A model generated the notes under the pieces. That model saw nothing but the letters and a program-made list of their open reading frames with translations, made no database searches and had not been told where the DNA came from. The position numbers were made by a program, and so were the translations under genes. Shown one piece after another: positions 62,902 to 64,000 of a stretch of DNA of 64,000 nt. Numbering within the stretch: the first letter of the stretch is position 1; the number at the start of each line of letters is the position of its first letter. Source of the DNA: Galeopsis tetrahit. Lineage: Eukaryota > Streptophyta > Magnoliopsida > Lamiales > Lamiaceae. The stretch covers positions 33,751,381-33,815,380 of the forward strand of contig OY776131.1 in NCBI GenBank assembly GCA_963675135.1. The letters are read 5' to 3'.

Positions 62902-64000
62902 ATGGCGGAGATTCAGCCGCTGCTGCAAACCCGCGCCGCCGATGACGGAAATCCCTCGGAACTTGAGGAGCCAGCTAATAGATGCAACACCGTTGCTGGA
63001 AGAAAAGCTGCTCGAGTAGCTTCGCTCGATGTTTTCCGAGGCTTGTGTGTTTTCGTAATTCTACTTTCCTTTCTAGCTTAATCTTTTTCTGCTCTGTTTT
63101 AATTGGCCTACCTGCATCCGTTACCGATTAAATTGTTAAATTCAATTCTGAGAGGATTAATTGAATTTGCTATGTTTACTGATTTTATTTTTTTTTCTGA
63201 ATTGATCAGTAATGATTCTGAAGTTGTCTAGCTACTTCTGGTTTTACATTCACTCTGCGTCATGCTCCTTTTTTCCTTTTTAACTGTTTGATTATTACTT
63301 TACAAGTAGAGAATTGGTTGTATGTATATGGATCACCCTCTTTTACAAGAGGTGGTCAAGTATGACTTGAACACAGAAGCTTTTCTGAAGTTCCTTTTCG
63401 TGGTATGGTGATTTTTTGAGCCTGTGAATCATAATCTAGGAATAGGTTCTTAATGTTTAGCATGATAGTTTGTGAACTGTAAAGTGTTATCAGAATGGCC
63501 GTGATTTCTTATTCAATCTGATTCCAGTTTGAGTTTTATTAATCTATTTAGGCCATATAGAATATATATATTCTTGTACACCTTTTTTTGACTTTATTTG
63601 GTGAAGCACCAACTGACGTTTGATGTTATGAGTAATCTTAAGAGATTGGCCAACTTTGTCCATTTAACTTATCAAGCTAAGCTCAACTGAAGTTTTCTTA
63701 GTTCGGAGTGAGCTCAAATAATTCAGCTAAACAAAGCTAGTTAGGTAGATAACTAGCATTATGTGTTTGGCTTCTGGTTCATCAGAAATTATAAGTTTGA
63801 ACGCATGTTCCAACTTGGACTTTTGGTTGACCAAGTGTTTGGTGTTTCTGTTTTGACATTAAGAATTATTTTCTTTCAGCTAATGATGCTTGTAGATTAT
63901 GCTGGTTCGATTTTCCCAGTTATTTCTCATGTTCCTTGGAATGGACTCCACTTGGCAGACTTCGTGATGCCATTTTTCCTTTTCGTTGCTGGAGTTTCTG
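62902..64000 (+). CDS. Heparan-alpha-glucosaminide N-acetyltransferase-like protein, 5' part
   Basis: Exon 1 (62902-63054, 51 residues) begins MAEIQPLLQTR and ends ASLDVFRGLCVF at a GT donor. After an 825-bp intron, exon 2 opens at 63880 with LMMLVDYAGSIFPVISH and runs past the window with NGLHLADFVMPFFLFVAGVS. The R-x-x-SLDxFRG entry, the L-VD-AG helix and the AD-VMPFFLFxxG segment are the N-terminal membrane part of the HGSNAT-like family, multi-pass acyltransferases. An N-terminal dileucine (PLL) could be a vacuole or lysosome sorting signal; that is inferred. The plant substrate is not established. An upstream in-frame ATG at 62806 would add 32 residues but fits the family less well. Confidence 0.85.

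Overview
The window is nuclear DNA of a flowering plant, almost certainly a eudicot. It is AT-rich, has spliced genes with short introns, and is packed with plant-type transposable elements (Athila, Tat and Tekay-like Ty3/gypsy elements, CACTA, Mutator-like, Tourist-like). I cannot name the species. About four fifths of the window is mobile DNA. Only two host genes look alive, both at the right edge: a SKP1-like gene (60549-61950) and the 5' part of a heparan-alpha-glucosaminide N-acetyltransferase-like gene (62902 to the window end).

Positions 1-39907 are a Russian-doll nest whose layers can be peeled by target-site duplications (TSDs). A decayed Tekay-like chromovirus tail (1-583) leads into its 3' LTR (584-39907, about 3.3 kb net). 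A non-autonomous CACTA element (2813-38859, TSD ATT) sits in that LTR. A Mutator-like element (5236-38808, 9-bp TSD TAGAATTAG) sits in the CACTA. An Athila-type retrotransposon on the minus strand (5594-38016, TSD CCTCG) sits in the Mutator-like element. Inside the Athila, a 6.3-kb segment occurs twice in direct orientation (8851-15156 and 30301-36613), flanking 15.1 kb of foreign DNA (15157-30300). That insert contains a left-truncated CACTA element, fragments of a 14-3-3 gene and perhaps a symplekin-like gene, and the right end of another CACTA element. What look like two Athila copies are therefore one insertion with an internal duplication, or a junction between two haplotypes.

Positions 39908-47650 hold a solo Athila-type LTR in the opposite orientation (40546-42392, TSD AGATT), a probable unclassified LTR (43498-44435), a decayed relic of the SKP1 gene's last exon (44738-44900), and small tandem repeats. 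Positions 47651-59517 are a young, nearly intact Tat-lineage retrotransposon (TSD CTATG, LTRs about 99.4% identical) with a dual-RNase-H pol on the minus strand. On the plus strand it carries a four-exon antisense gene with its own TATA box. Positions 59518-62900 hold a small Mutator-like MITE and the SKP1-like gene. That gene encodes three SKP1 POZ domains in tandem in one predicted 387-residue protein, an unusual architecture and the most interesting host feature here.

I saw no RNA genes, CRISPR arrays, bacterial-type signals or transposase genes for the DNA transposons; the latter must be mobilised in trans, if at all.
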